A stretch of 64,000 nucleotides of DNA. Source: Mycobacterium sp. Aquia_216. Lineage in GTDB: Bacteria; Actinomycetota; Actinomycetes; Mycobacteriales; Mycobacteriaceae. Every line of letters starts with the position of its first letter. The first letter of the stretch is position 1. Made by a program: the position numbers and the translations under genes. The stretch spans positions 2,852,001-2,916,000 of the forward strand of contig NZ_CP113529.1 in assembly GCF_026723865.1 (NCBI RefSeq), read 5' to 3'. The notes beneath the pieces are model-generated. The model did no database searches, had not been told where the DNA came from, and was given only the letters and a program-made list of their open reading frames with translations. This document shows positions 33,232 through 41,400 of the stretch, piece by piece.

Positions 33232-33393
33232 AGCACCTCGTTAGGTGAGGCGGCTACACGAACACAGGCCACTGACCCCGAACGTCGAAAGACGCCCCGG
33301 GTCAGGACAGCTCCTCCCGGCTTAAGGGTTGAGTCCAAGTGGCTTCCGGAGTTCCGGACACGTCGTGTGGTGCCAAAGCTCTGACGAGAGGGG
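33232..33393 (+). promoter_or_regulatory. M-box (ykoK) Mg2+ riboswitch
   Basis: Sequence matches the M-box aptamer pattern: GTTAGGTGAGGC at 33239–33250, an ACACAGGCCACTGACCC block at 33262–33278, a small GACG-type hairpin (CGTCGAAAGACG, 33283–33294), GGGTCA partner near 33299–33304, and the closing TGCCAAAGCTCTGACGAG at 33371–33388, whose CTGACGAG pairs with CTCGTTAG at the 5' end. M-boxes bind Mg2+ and usually control Mg2+ transport or envelope genes. In M. tuberculosis one is reported upstream of Rv1535; the gene downstream here is the matching homolog. About 295 bases separate the aptamer from that gene, including a small ORF. Confidence 0.85.
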
Positions 33394-33493
33394 TGCGGAT
33401 TTCCGGCGGTCGCCGGATTCTGAACTCCTTTCGGTGCGCGCAATGGGCGCGGGTAACCGCACGCGTCGTGGCTGTAGAGGAGGTGAGGGACGC

Positions 33494-33574
33494 ATGAGTT
33501 CCAGTGGCAGTCCGGATGGATATCCGGGGCACGCTCCGTCCCAATCCGACCTCCGGCCCGACGCCTTGAGCTAG
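33494..33574 (+). CDS. 26-codon small ORF in the M-box leader (candidate leader peptide)
   Basis: ATG 33494 is preceded by the purine-rich run GGAGG at 33479–33483 and GAGGG at 33485–33489, one of the strongest ribosome binding sites in this part of the window. The 26-residue product (MSSSGSPDGYPGHAPSQSDL followed by RPDALS) has four prolines and three Asp. It lies between the Mg2+ aptamer and the Rv1535-like gene. In enterobacteria, proline/acidic leader peptides within mgtA and mgtCBR leaders modulate expression; a similar expression-platform role is possible here. Translation is not proven. Confidence 0.5.
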   Translation: MSSSGSPDGYPGHAPSQSDLRPDALS

Positions 33575-33688
33575 CAGACCGCACACGAATCGACTTACCG
33601 CTCAAGCGTTCTCGGATCGGAACCGTTACGGGACGGGACACCTCAAAGTCCAGTCATAACCCGTTTGCAATTCCGGTAGGAGACGATC

Positions 33689-33931
33689 ATGACCGCAGTA
33701 CTCTTCGACGAAGTAGTTGCCGTAGCGCCCGCCCGCAACCTGCGCGTGGTGCGTGACACCACCCCCACGCAGGCCCCCGCGCCCAAGAAGGCCGCCCGGC
33801 CCGCCGACGCCGTGCCGTTCGGCCTCGGCCACGACCCGATCGTCGACGGGGTTGCGATCCTGTTGGCCTACCCGGTGCGCCACGTTTACGCGGCCCTGTT
33901 GCGTGTTGGAGTGCTCGAGGTCAAGGCGTGA
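33689..33931 (+). CDS. small conserved mycobacterial protein, Rv1535-like, under M-box control
   Basis: An 80-residue protein of unknown function. The N-terminal half carries APARNLRVVRDT followed by a Pro/Ala/Lys segment; the C-terminal half (DPIVDGVAILLAYPVRHVYAALLRVGVLEVKA) is a moderately hydrophobic helix-forming region that could associate with membrane. GTAGGAG at 33677–33683 supports ATG 33689. It matches Rv1535 by size, N-terminal wording and position between the NMO gene and ileS. Its leader contains an Mg2+ riboswitch, so expression should rise at low Mg2+; the protein may therefore act in Mg2+ starvation. No catalytic motif is visible. Confidence 0.75.
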   Translation: MTAVLFDEVVAVAPARNLRVVRDTTPTQAPAPKKAARPADAVPFGLGHDPIVDGVAILLAYPVRHVYAALLRVGVLEVKA

Positions 33932-33943
33932 GCTCGCCTTGCC

Positions 33944-34010
33944 TACCGCGAGACTGCATCTGCCGACGTTCCGACTCGGTGCTTGCGTCGGCAGTTGCGG
34001 TCTCGCGGTA
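33944..34010. repeat. large intergenic inverted repeat upstream of the ileS T-box (24-bp arms)
   Basis: Left arm 33944–33967 (starts TACCGCGAGAC, ends CTGCCGAC) and right arm 33987–34010 (starts GTCGGCAG, ends GTCTCGCGGTA) pair at 22 of 24 positions around a 19-base loop. It begins 13 bases after the Rv1535-like stop, so it may terminate that transcript. Its right arm recurs almost unchanged downstream of ileS at 37422–37443, marking it as a member of a dispersed palindromic family and not only a terminator. Confidence 0.75.
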
Positions 34011-34013
34011 AAG

Positions 34014-34219
34014 TGGAGCGGCATTGATCCGGCCATCACCGGGGAGCCTTCGGAAGAACAGCCCGCTCCGCGATCGGGGCAGCCCAGTAGACCCGAACGG
34101 GTAGGCCCGTCACAGCCTCAATCGAGCGGCCACGCGTGAGCGCGGCAAGCGGGGTGGTACCGCGGTGCTCGCGCAGGTAGCGCGACTTCGTCCCCGGCCT
34201 GACCGTAGGCACGCAGGAG
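34014..34219 (+). promoter_or_regulatory. T-box riboswitch (isoleucine, translational type) of ileS
   Basis: The invariant T-box motif TGGTACCGCG is at 34154–34163; its TGGT bulge pairs with the tRNA acceptor NCCA. Stem I is short: GAGCGG (34016–34021) pairs with CCGCTC (34063–34068), and the specifier loop holds ATC at 34035–34037, the Ile codon. The ileS ribosome binding site AGGAG (34215–34219) lies at the 3' end, with no U-tract, so control is by ribosome-site sequestration, as established for actinobacterial ileS T-boxes. Uncharged tRNA-Ile should raise ileS translation. Confidence 0.9.
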
Positions 34220-34222
34220 ACG

Positions 34223-37200
34223 ATGCGCACCGTGACCGAAAACGCTGACGCCAGGGCTTATCCGAAGCTGGCCGGGGGAGCACCCGACTTCCCGGCGCTG
34301 GAACTCGAGGTCCTCGACTACTGGGCCGACGACGACACCTTCCGGGCCAGCATCGCCCAGCGCGACGGCGCCGAAGAGTACGTGTTCTACGATGGGCCGC
34401 CCTTCGCCAACGGGCTCCCGCACTATGGGCATCTGCTGACCGGCTACGTGAAAGACATTGTGCCGCGGTACCGCACAATGCGCGGTTATCGGGTGGACCG
34501 CCGGTTCGGCTGGGACACCCACGGCCTGCCCGCCGAACTCGAAGTCGAACGGCAACTGGGCATCACCGACAAGTCTCAGATCGACGACATGGGCATCGCC
34601 GCGTTCAACGAAGCCTGCCGGGAATCGGTGTTGCGCTACACCAACGAATGGCAGGCCTATGTCACCCGCCAGGCCCGCTGGGTCGACTTCGACAACGACT
34701 ACAAGACACTCGATCTCCCCTACATGGAGTCGGTCATCTGGGCGTTCAAGCAGTTGTGGGACAAGGGCCTGGCCTACGAGGGCTACCGGGTGTTGCCGTA
34801 CTGCTGGCGCGACGAAACCCCGTTGTCCAACCACGAATTGCGGATGGACGACGACGTCTACCAGAGCCGCCAGGACCCGGCGGTCACGGTGGGTTTCAAG
34901 GTTGCGGGCGGCGAGCTGGACGGTGCCTACCTGCTGGTGTGGACGACCACGCCGTGGACGCTGCCGTCCAACCTGGCCGTTGCCGTCAACCCGGACGTGA
35001 CCTACGCACAGGTGAAAGTGGGGGACCGGCGGTTCGTGCTCGCCGAGGCGCGGCTGGCCGCCTATGCCCGCGAATTGGGCGAAGAACCCGAAATACTCGG
35101 CAGCTACTCGGGCACTGACCTGCTGGGCACCCGCTATCTGCCGCCGTTCCCATATTTCATGGACACCGACAGGGCGTTTGTAGTGCTGCCTGGCGATTTC
35201 GTGACCACCGACGACGGCACGGGGATCGTGCACATGGCGCCCGCCTACGGCGAGGACGACATGGCGACCACCGACAAGGTGGGCATCGTGCCGGTCACCC
35301 CGGTCGATTCCAAGGGCCGCTTCGACGTCACCGTCCCCGATTACCGCGGGCAGCACGTCTTCGACGCCAACGCGCAGATCATCCGCGACCTGAAGAACCA
35401 GAGCGGGCCGGTGTCGGTCAACCAGCCGGTATTGGTCCGCCACGAAACCTACGAGCACCCCTACCCGCACTGCTGGCGATGCCGCAATCCGCTGATCTAC
35501 CGGGCGGTTTCGTCGTGGTTCGTCACGGTTACCGAATTCCGGGATCGCATGGTGGAACTGAACCAGCAGATCACCTGGTACCCCGAGCACGTCAAGGACG
35601 GCCAGTTCGGCAAGTGGTTGCAGGGCGCCCGCGACTGGTCGATCTCGCGAAACCGCTACTGGGGCACCCCGATTCCGGTATGGAAATCCGACGACCCGGC
35701 CTACCCGCGCATCGACGTCTATGGCAGCCTTGACGAGCTGGAGCGCGACTTCGGGGTGCGGCCCACCAATTTGCACCGGCCCTACATCGACGAGCTCACC
35801 CGGCCCAACCCGGACGATCCAACCGGCCGTAGCACGATGCGGCGCATCCCCGATGTGCTCGACGTGTGGTTCGACTCGGGTTCGATGCCGTACGCCCAGG
35901 TGCACTTCCCGTTCGAGAACGCGGATTGGTTCGCGGGCGGGGCGGCGGGACAAGGTGGGCACTATCCGGGTGATTTCATCGTGGAGTACATCGGGCAGAC
36001 CCGAGGCTGGTTCTACACGCTGCACGTGCTGGCCACCGCGCTGTTCGACCGTCCTGCATTCAAAACTTGTGTGGCACACGGGATCGTGCTCGGATCAGAC
36101 GGCCAGAAGATGAGCAAGTCGCTGCGCAACTACCCGGATGTCAGCGAGGTGTTCGACCGCGACGGCTCGGATGCGATGCGGTGGTTCCTGATGGCCTCGC
36201 CGATCCTGCGCGGTGGCAACCTGATCGTCACCGAGCAGGGCATCCGCGACGGGGTGCGGCAGGTTCTGCTGCCGCTGTGGAACGCCTACAGCTTCCTTTC
36301 GCTGTACGCACCGAAAGTCGGTGCCTGGCGCACCGATTCGACACACGTGCTGGATCGCTACATTCTGGCCAAACTCGCCGTGCTGCGCGACGAGCTCACC
36401 GGGTCGCTGGAGGTGTGCGACATCTCCGGGGCCTGCGAGCAGCTACGCCAGTTCACCGAGGCGCTGACGAATTGGTATGTGCGACGGTCACGTTCGCGGT
36501 TCTGGGAAGAAGACAGCGACGCCATCGACACCCTGCACACCGTGCTGGAGGTCACTTCTCGGCTGGCCGCGCCGCTGCTCCCGTTGATCACCGAAATCAT
36601 CTGGCGCGGCCTCACCGGTGAGCGGTCGGTGCACCTGACCGACTGGCCGCACGCCGACGAGCTGCCCGCGGACCCCGACTTGGTTGCCGCGATGGATCAG
36701 GTTCGCGAGGTGTGCTCGGCCGCTTCGTCGCTGCGCAAGGCGAAGAAGCTGCGGGTGCGGCTGCCGTTGTCGAAATTGACTGTGGCAGTGGAAGACCCGC
36801 AACGGCTGCAGCCGTTTACCGATCTGATCGCCGACGAGCTCAACGTCAAGAGCGTGGAGCTGACCGACGCGATTGACACCTACGGACGCTTTGAGCTGAC
36901 CGTCAACGCCCGCGTCGCCGGGCCACGCCTGGGCAAGGGCGTGCAAGCCGCGATCAAGGCGGTCAAGGCCGGCGACGGCGTCGTCAACCCGGACGGCACT
37001 CTGACCGCCGGTCCCGCGGTGCTGCAACCCGAGGAGTACAGCTCGCGGCTGGTGGCCGCCGATCCCGAGTTCACCGCGGCGCTGCCCGGGGGAGCCGGTT
37101 TGGTGGTCCTGGACGGCACGGTGACTCCGGAGCTGGAGGCCGAGGGTTGGGCCAAAGACCGGATCCGCGAGCTGCAGGAGTTACGGAAGAAGACCGGGCT

Positions 37201-37381
37201 GGATGTCTCCGATCGCATCCGCGTGGTCATGTCGGTGCCGGCCGAACGATTTGACTGGGCGCAGACGCATCGCGACCTGATCGCGGGGGAGATACTCGCC
37301 ACTAGCTTCGAGTTCGGCGAACCGGCACCGGAGGCCGTCGCCATCGGCGACGGCGTCCGCGTGAGTATCGCCAAACTCTGA
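34223..37381 (+). CDS. ileS: isoleucyl-tRNA synthetase
   Basis: A 1052-residue class I aminoacyl-tRNA synthetase that charges tRNA-Ile with isoleucine. The ATP-binding HIGH-type motif is in [15 protein letters not shown] (residues ~59–73) and KMSKS in [11 protein letters not shown] at ~629. The CP1 editing domain (about 190–430, including [12 protein letters not shown] and the [15 protein letters not shown] loop that hydrolyses mischarged valine) sits between the halves of the Rossmann fold. The C-terminal region holds the anticodon-binding helical bundle. Length and mupirocin-resistant (IleS2-like, eukaryote-type) look fit mycobacterial IleS (Rv1536). Translation is controlled by the T-box immediately upstream. 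Confidence 0.97.
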   Translation: MRTVTENADARAYPKLAGGAPDFPALELEVLDYWADDDTFRASIAQRDGAEEYVFYDGPPFANGLPHYGHLLTGYVKDIVPRYRTMRGYRVDRRFGWDTHGLPAELEVERQLGITDKSQIDDMGIAAFNEACRESVLRYTNEWQAYVTRQARWVDFDNDYKTLDLPYMESVIWAFKQLWDKGLAYEGYRVLPYCWRDETPLSNHELRMDDDVYQSRQDPAVTVGFKVAGGELDGAYLLVWTTTPWTLPSNLAVAVNPDVTYAQVKVGDRRFVLAEARLAAYARELGEEPEILGSYSGTDLLGTRYLPPFPYFMDTDRAFVVLPGDFVTTDDGTGIVHMAPAYGEDDMATTDKVGIVPVTPVDSKGRFDVTVPDYRGQHVFDANAQIIRDLKNQSGPVSVNQPVLVRHETYEHPYPHCWRCRNPLIYRAVSSWFVTVTEFRDRMVELNQQITWYPEHVKDGQFGKWLQGARDWSISRNRYWGTPIPVWKSDDPAYPRIDVYGSLDELERDFGVRPTNLHRPYIDELTRPNPDDPTGRSTMRRIPDVLDVWFDSGSMPYAQVHFPFENADWFAGGAAGQGGHYPGDFIVEYIGQTRGWFYTLHVLATALFDRPAFKTCVAHGIVLGSDGQKMSKSLRNYPDVSEVFDRDGSDAMRWFLMASPILRGGNLIVTEQGIRDGVRQVLLPLWNAYSFLSLYAPKVGAWRTDSTHVLDRYILAKLAVLRDELTGSLEVCDISGACEQLRQFTEALTNWYVRRSRSRFWEEDSDAIDTLHTVLEVTSRLAAPLLPLITEIIWRGLTGERSVHLTDWPHADELPADPDLVAAMDQVREVCSAASSLRKAKKLRVRLPLSKLTVAVEDPQRLQPFTDLIADELNVKSVELTDAIDTYGRFELTVNARVAGPRLGKGVQAAIKAVKAGDGVVNPDGTLTAGPAVLQPEEYSSRLVAADPEFTAALPGGAGLVVLDGTVTPELEAEGWAKDRIRELQELRKKTGLDVSDRIRVVMSVPAERFDWAQTHRDLIAGEILATSFEFGEPAPEAVAIGDGVRVSIAKL

Positions 37382-37443
37382 CCGCGAAACTGTCTTCCAC
37401 GACGCATTCTCGAGAAGACCCGTCGGCAGTTGCAGTCTCGCGG
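37381..37443. repeat. degenerate palindromic element downstream of ileS
   Basis: The stop of ileS is followed by CCGCGAAACTG (left) and, at 37422–37443, by a right arm nearly identical to the one upstream of the T-box (GTCGGCAGTTGC then a G-to-A change, then GTCTCGCGG). The left arm has diverged more, so the fold is weaker than the upstream copy. It lies between convergent ileS and a methyltransferase gene. Confidence 0.6.
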
Positions 37444-37468
37444 ATGGGTGGTTAGCGCGCGGGCGACA

Positions 37469-38275
37469 TCAGGCTAGGGTCGCGGCGGCCGCCAGGGTGA
37501 CGTAGTCCATGGTGAAGGCGCCGCCGAGCGAGTCGACGACGGCTCCCACGGCTTCCCGCACGGCCGCGACCTCGTCCGGCCCGAGCAGGGTGAGCTGGCC
37601 GGTGGTGGCCAGATGGTCCAGCCATTCGTCGCGCGTGTACCGCCGCTGCCATTCGAACCGCCACTGCTCGGGTTCGGCGAAGCCGCCGGCACTACGGACG
37701 CCCTCCACGGCCCGGTTGAGATTCGCCTCTTGCAGTGCGGTGCCGGGCGTCTGAAGTGGTGCGTCGGGCGCCACGCGCTGCAGGACCTCATCGAAGACCC
37801 GGCCCACCTCGCCGGGCGGGTCGAAAACATGCCAGTAAAGCGCCAACAGTCCGTGTGGCCGCAGCACCTGTGCGGCCTTGGCGGCACCCAGTACGGGGTC
37901 CACCCAGTGCCAGGCCTGCCCGGCGACGACCGCGTCGAAAGTCCGGCCGCTCGGGTCCCAGGTTTCGAAGTTGCCGATCTCGACCTCGATGCCGCTCCGA
38001 CGGGCAACCTCGGCCATCCGGGCGTCCGGGTCGACGCCGAGCACCGTGACACCGGCCGCCGTGTACTGCCGCGCTCCGATTCCGGTGCCGCAGCCGACGT
38101 CCAGAAATTCGGTGCCGGGGCTCGCGGCGATCACGCGCTGTATCAAAGCGTCGGGATACCTGGGCCTGGCCCGGTCGTAGCGATCGGCGTCCACTCCGAA
38201 GGACTCCGCGACCTCACGGAGCAGGTGCGGCTGGCGGTCGGACGATGGCGAGGGTTCAGTCGACACAGTGGGCAT
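37469..38275 (-). CDS. class I SAM-dependent methyltransferase
   Basis: A 268-residue methyltransferase with a Methyltransf_11-type core. Motif I is EFLDVGCGTGIGARQY (residues ~55–70), motif II region VLGVDPDARMAEVARR gives the acidic ribose-binding Asp, and the post-II segment FDAVVAGQAWHWVDP is the WHW motif typical of a small-molecule methyltransferase subgroup found in fungi and actinobacteria. Start ATG 38275 has no clear ribosome binding site and may be leaderless. The gene converges on ileS and has no obvious operon partner. Substrate unknown. Confidence 0.85.
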   Translation of the reverse strand: MPTVSTEPSPSSDRQPHLLREVAESFGVDADRYDRARPRYPDALIQRVIAASPGTEFLDVGCGTGIGARQYTAAGVTVLGVDPDARMAEVARRSGIEVEIGNFETWDPSGRTFDAVVAGQAWHWVDPVLGAAKAAQVLRPHGLLALYWHVFDPPGEVGRVFDEVLQRVAPDAPLQTPGTALQEANLNRAVEGVRSAGGFAEPEQWRFEWQRRYTRDEWLDHLATTGQLTLLGPDEVAAVREAVGAVVDSLGGAFTMDYVTLAAAATLA

Positions 38276-38329
38276 ATCACCGTTGTACCCCTTGACACTG
38301 TGCCGGCAGTGCCGCCGTTGCGGATCCCG

Positions 38330-38450
38330 TCACGAAAGCCCGCTGGCCGCAAGCGATCCGGCAGCTTGTGCGACAAAAATCGTGTTGTATATATCACGAA
38401 AAGGGGTAGCGTCCGGTACCTGAGATCACTCGGCGGAGGCATTGTTGCGG
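38330..38450 (-). pseudogene. remnant of a methyltransferase C-terminus
   Basis: On the minus strand this untranslated stretch can be read as LRYR… then KLPDRLRPAGFRD, which aligns with LRFR…[13 protein letters not shown] at the C-terminus of the methyltransferase encoded at 40794–41360. At DNA level 38335–38364 and 40854–40883 agree at 27 of 30 bases, including 17 in a row. The surrounding frame carries no start or upstream catalytic motif, so only a scrap of a duplicated gene is left. Confidence 0.5.
38380..38399. promoter_or_regulatory. A/T-rich imperfect palindrome upstream of the methyltransferase gene
   Basis: TCGTG (38380–38384) and CACGA (38395–38399) flank a TTGTATATAT core, about 105 bases upstream of the 37469–38275 methyltransferase start and inside otherwise GC-rich sequence. 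A regulator site or promoter element is possible; no factor can be named. Confidence 0.3.
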
Positions 38451-38601
38451 ATTCTGGGCGTGTTCCGTGTTCACAACGGCGAGGATGTTCGGCCCCGGGT
38501 CCGGTGCGGTATCTGGCGAACATGGTGCTGCAGCCGTGGCCTCCGGCGGGGCGTCCGCGACCGGTGTCGGGAACCCTTTCCGCCGTCGTCGCCGTGCACG
38601 A

Positions 38602-39639
38602 TCACCGGGTGAGCTGTTCCACCAGGCCGCGGGCGGACCGAATCGCCGAGCGGACCTCCTGCAGCACCTTGGCGTGATGCTGCTCGTCTTTTGCGCCGAG
38701 CCTGTTGTAGCGGTCGACGCCGAAACTTGCTGACTCCACCCGTATCCCGAATGGCAGCGCCAACGACCGCAGCGCCTCGAAGTGCAGGTAGCGGCCCACG
38801 GGTTGGCCGGTCACAATCAGGCATGACGAGCCGCGCATGCCCACCGTCTGCGCGGCGAAGGTGTAGGTGTCCGCGGAGTTCGCCCGGCGCTTGTCCGGGT
38901 CCGGCGACGGCGTCTCGAGCAGCGTGATCGGCACGCCGAGTTCGTTGCTGTCCGGTGCGAAGCGCCATACCGTCTCGTCGCCCTGGGGCTGACCGACCCG
39001 CTCGCGCGTGTGCTCCACCAGTTCGCGGGTGTCGAGCCCGAACGCGTCGGCTGCGCCCGCGGTCATCAGCTCGAATTCGGTGCGCGCCCCCGGGGCGCAC
39101 GCGTCGATCGCGTCCTGCTCGGAGTCGAGCACTGGCCGGGACGCGGCGGCCAGCACCACGTGGCCGATCCGCCGACCGGTGGCCATCTCGCGTGCGTAGT
39201 GGGCTCGAAGCCGGTTGGTGTATCGGGCGCCACCGATCACCAGGATGTGGTCGAAATCGGTTCGCTCGGGCCGGGTTTCGTTCGTAAGGCCCAATGCGGC
39301 GACGGCCGCGTCGATCCTGTCCAGCTGCGCGGCGGGCAGGGTCGACCGGGGAATCAGCCACCTGGCCGCCCCCGCGGCGTCCTGACTGCTGAGCCGTTCC
39401 GCGGCGGTTGCGCGGGCCCGGCCCCGGTAGTCCCACGCGTCGCTGAATTCGTCCAGGAACGCCAATCGGTCACGCAGGCTCAGTCCCGGCGGGACGGCGC
39501 CGCCGAAGACACCGACCAGCTCCGCCAGCGCGGGGTGAGCGGACCACGACGCGACTTGCTCCTCGAGTTCAGAAGCGTCGACAGCGGCATGCGACGAACA
39601 CACGTGATGTTCCTTGTTTCGTGAAACCTGAGCGCTCAT
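38602..39639 (-). CDS. conserved protein of unknown function, possible DUF218/YdcF-like fold
   Basis: About 345 residues, or 358 if translation starts at 39678; I prefer the Met at 39639 (MSAQVSRNK) but neither start has a clear ribosome binding site. No signal peptide or membrane span. The middle region FDHILVIGGARYTNRLRAHYAREMATGRR followed by GHVVLAAASRPVLDSEQDAID recalls the DUF218/YdcF pattern (hydrophobic strand, Gly-Gly-x-x-Arg, alternating strand/helix), and the later SCLIVTGQPVGRYLHFEALR reads as another strand-loop-helix. That resemblance is weak. It stands 133 bases from a divergent NAD-dependent epimerase gene. I do not recognise the family and assign no function. Confidence 0.7.
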   Translation of the reverse strand: MSAQVSRNKEHHVCSSHAAVDASELEEQVASWSAHPALAELVGVFGGAVPPGLSLRDRLAFLDEFSDAWDYRGRARATAAERLSSQDAAGAARWLIPRSTLPAAQLDRIDAAVAALGLTNETRPERTDFDHILVIGGARYTNRLRAHYAREMATGRRIGHVVLAAASRPVLDSEQDAIDACAPGARTEFELMTAGAADAFGLDTRELVEHTRERVGQPQGDETVWRFAPDSNELGVPITLLETPSPDPDKRRANSADTYTFAAQTVGMRGSSCLIVTGQPVGRYLHFEALRSLALPFGIRVESASFGVDRYNRLGAKDEQHHAKVLQEVRSAIRSARGLVEQLTR

Positions 39640-39772
39640 TGGGCCATTCACAACGTACCGCCAATTCGCGGCGACCATCGTTCACTTCACTGATTTAGCG
39701 TTAGCGACAATATTCGGCCGGTGCAGTGGCTAGGATGCGGCACAGGACCCACATAACGGGGAGCGGCGTGCG

Positions 39773-40723
39773 GTGAGAATTCTGGTAACTGGCGGGGCGG
39801 GCTTCCAGGGCAGTCATCTGTCGGAGGCCCTGCTCACCATGGGACACCACGTGACCGTCCTCAACACGTTGTCCGTTGCCGCCAAACGGAACCTGCGTAT
39901 TTTCGAGTCGAACGAATTGGCGGACATCGTGTTCGGCTCGGTCACCGATTGGGAATTGATCAGCAAGACGGCGCGTGACCACGACGTCATTTTCCATCTC
40001 GCGGCGAACGTCAACGTGGACAAATCACTCGACGACCCGAAAAGCTTTCTCGAGACCAATGTGATGGGCACCTACCACGTTCTTGAGGCCGCGCGTGAAC
40101 ACGGGTCGCGGGTCATCTTCGCGTCGACCTGTGAGGTGTATGGGGACGGCCACAGCCTCGGCCCGGATGCGCTGCTGGACGAAACGGCCGAACTGAGACC
40201 GAACAGTCCGTACGCCTCGTCGAAGGCAGCCGCCGATCGGCTCTGTTACTCCTATTTCCGCTCGTACGGCGTGGATGTCACGATGGTTCGTCCCTTCAAC
40301 ATCTTCGGCGAGCGACAGAAAAGCGGCGCCTTCGGTGCCCTGATTCCGATCCTGGTGCGCCGCGCCATCGCGGGGCAGGATCTCACCGTCTTCGGGGACG
40401 GCACCGCGACACGGGACTACCTGCATGTCAGCGATGCGGTAGCGGCATACCGGCTGGTGTTGCAGACCCCCGACCTGCAGGGTCGCGCCATCAACTTCGC
40501 CAGCGGCACGAACACCCGCGTGCGCGACATCGCCGAATACATCGCCACGAGATTCGGCACCCGGGTGGTCAACGGTCCCGCGCGACCGGGAGAAGTGAGT
40601 CGATTCCCGGCCAGCATCGCCGTCGCGCAAAGCATCGGCTTTGCACCGATCGTCGACATCTGGGCAGGGATCGACCGCTACATCGAGTGGGCCAAAGAGC
40701 AGCCGCAACAACTCACCGGCTAG
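39773..40723 (+). CDS. NAD-dependent epimerase/dehydratase (nucleotide-sugar type)
   Basis: A 316-residue extended SDR. TGGAGFQGSHL is the N-terminal NAD loop (GxxGxxG, residues 7–13), FASTCEVYGDG holds the Ser region, YASSKAAADRL the catalytic Tyr-x3-Lys, and MVRPFNIFGERQ with VFGDGTATRDYLHVSDAV match UDP-glucuronate decarboxylase and dTDP-glucose dehydratase-like enzymes. The GTG start at 39773 has GGGGAG upstream (39758–39763). The exact sugar cannot be named. It is followed by a long perfect palindrome and a convergent methyltransferase gene. A cell-wall or GPL sugar role is possible because nucleotide-sugar genes are nearby, but it is isolated from them by ileS. Confidence 0.85.
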   Translation: MRILVTGGAGFQGSHLSEALLTMGHHVTVLNTLSVAAKRNLRIFESNELADIVFGSVTDWELISKTARDHDVIFHLAANVNVDKSLDDPKSFLETNVMGTYHVLEAAREHGSRVIFASTCEVYGDGHSLGPDALLDETAELRPNSPYASSKAAADRLCYSYFRSYGVDVTMVRPFNIFGERQKSGAFGALIPILVRRAIAGQDLTVFGDGTATRDYLHVSDAVAAYRLVLQTPDLQGRAINFASGTNTRVRDIAEYIATRFGTRVVNGPARPGEVSRFPASIAVAQSIGFAPIVDIWAGIDRYIEWAKEQPQQLTG

Positions 40724-40731
40724 GCCCGCGC

Positions 40732-40786
40732 CGAGCGTAACGCCGCAGCGAAATCTGGATGAGTTTTCGCTGCGGCGTTACGCTCG
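40732..40786. terminator. perfect 22-bp inverted repeat between convergent genes
   Basis: Left arm 40732–40753 (CGAGCGTAACGCC then GCAGCGAAA) and right arm 40765–40786 are perfect reverse complements around an 11-base loop. It sits exactly between the stops of the epimerase (40723) and the convergent methyltransferase (40794). Shape and position suit a bidirectional terminator, though there is no T-tract; it may also belong to a dispersed mycobacterial palindrome family. Confidence 0.75.
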
Positions 40787-40793
40787 CGGACAA

Positions 40794-41360
40794 TTAAGAC
40801 TTGACCGCACGCCAGCGCAGCCTGCCGTCGCGGACCTCGACCTCGACATCGCTAAATCCCGCTGCGCGCAAGCGATCCGGCAGGGTGTCGGGCGACACCG
40901 TGTTGCAGGTGTCGCGGAAATGCAGAATGCGGAAGCGCAGCGACGTCACGCTGTCGCTGCCAGCGAAAACGCCACCGGGGCGAAGCACCCGGAAAGCCTC
41001 GGCGAACAACCGGTCCTGCAGTTCGACGGTTGGGACGTGATGCAGCATCGTGAACGACACCACCGAGCTGAACTCGTCGGCCGGTAATCCGGTCTTGGTG
41101 GCGTCGCCGTTGATGATTCGCGCCCGGTCACCGTACAGCCGCTGTAGTCGCTGCGCCATCGGGGTATCGATCTCGACCGAGGTGAGTTTCGGCGTCTTGT
41201 CGACCAGCACCTTCAGGATCGCGCCGTAACCCGGCCCGATTTCCAGCGTGTTGTCGCCCAGGTCTACATCGGCCAGCGCCCAGGGCAGCAGATCGTCCTG
41301 GACTGCTTTAGCCCACTTATCGGAGCTGCAGATCCGTCGGTGCGCGAGGTTCATGGCCAT
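40794..41360 (-). CDS. class I SAM-dependent methyltransferase
   Basis: A 188-residue methyltransferase. Motif [15 protein letters not shown] (around residue 37), ribose-binding [23 protein letters not shown] and [11 protein letters not shown] (motif IV), then [16 protein letters not shown] (motif VI) are all in order. I chose ATG 41360 ([13 protein letters not shown]); an upstream ATG at 41393 would add 11 residues. The dinX start is 40 bases away on the other strand, so the genes share a short divergent promoter region. A scrap of a paralogous gene is present 2.4 kb away. Substrate unknown. Confidence 0.82.
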   Translation of the reverse strand: MAMNLAHRRICSSDKWAKAVQDDLLPWALADVDLGDNTLEIGPGYGAILKVLVDKTPKLTSVEIDTPMAQRLQRLYGDRARIINGDATKTGLPADEFSSVVSFTMLHHVPTVELQDRLFAEAFRVLRPGGVFAGSDSVTSLRFRILHFRDTCNTVSPDTLPDRLRAAGFSDVEVEVRDGRLRWRAVKS

Positions 41361-41400
41361 GTGGAAAACGTTAGCCCAGTTGCGCAATAGCATTTATCGG

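Noticed and set aside
34118..36079. 653-codon open frame antisense to ileS and its T-box
   Set aside because: Shadow of ileS; no domain, no start signal.
38143..38523. 126-codon minus-strand frame as a gene
   Set aside because: It overlaps the start of the 37469–38275 methyltransferase gene and has no ribosome binding site; only its LPDRLRPAGF segment is meaningful, as a gene remnant.
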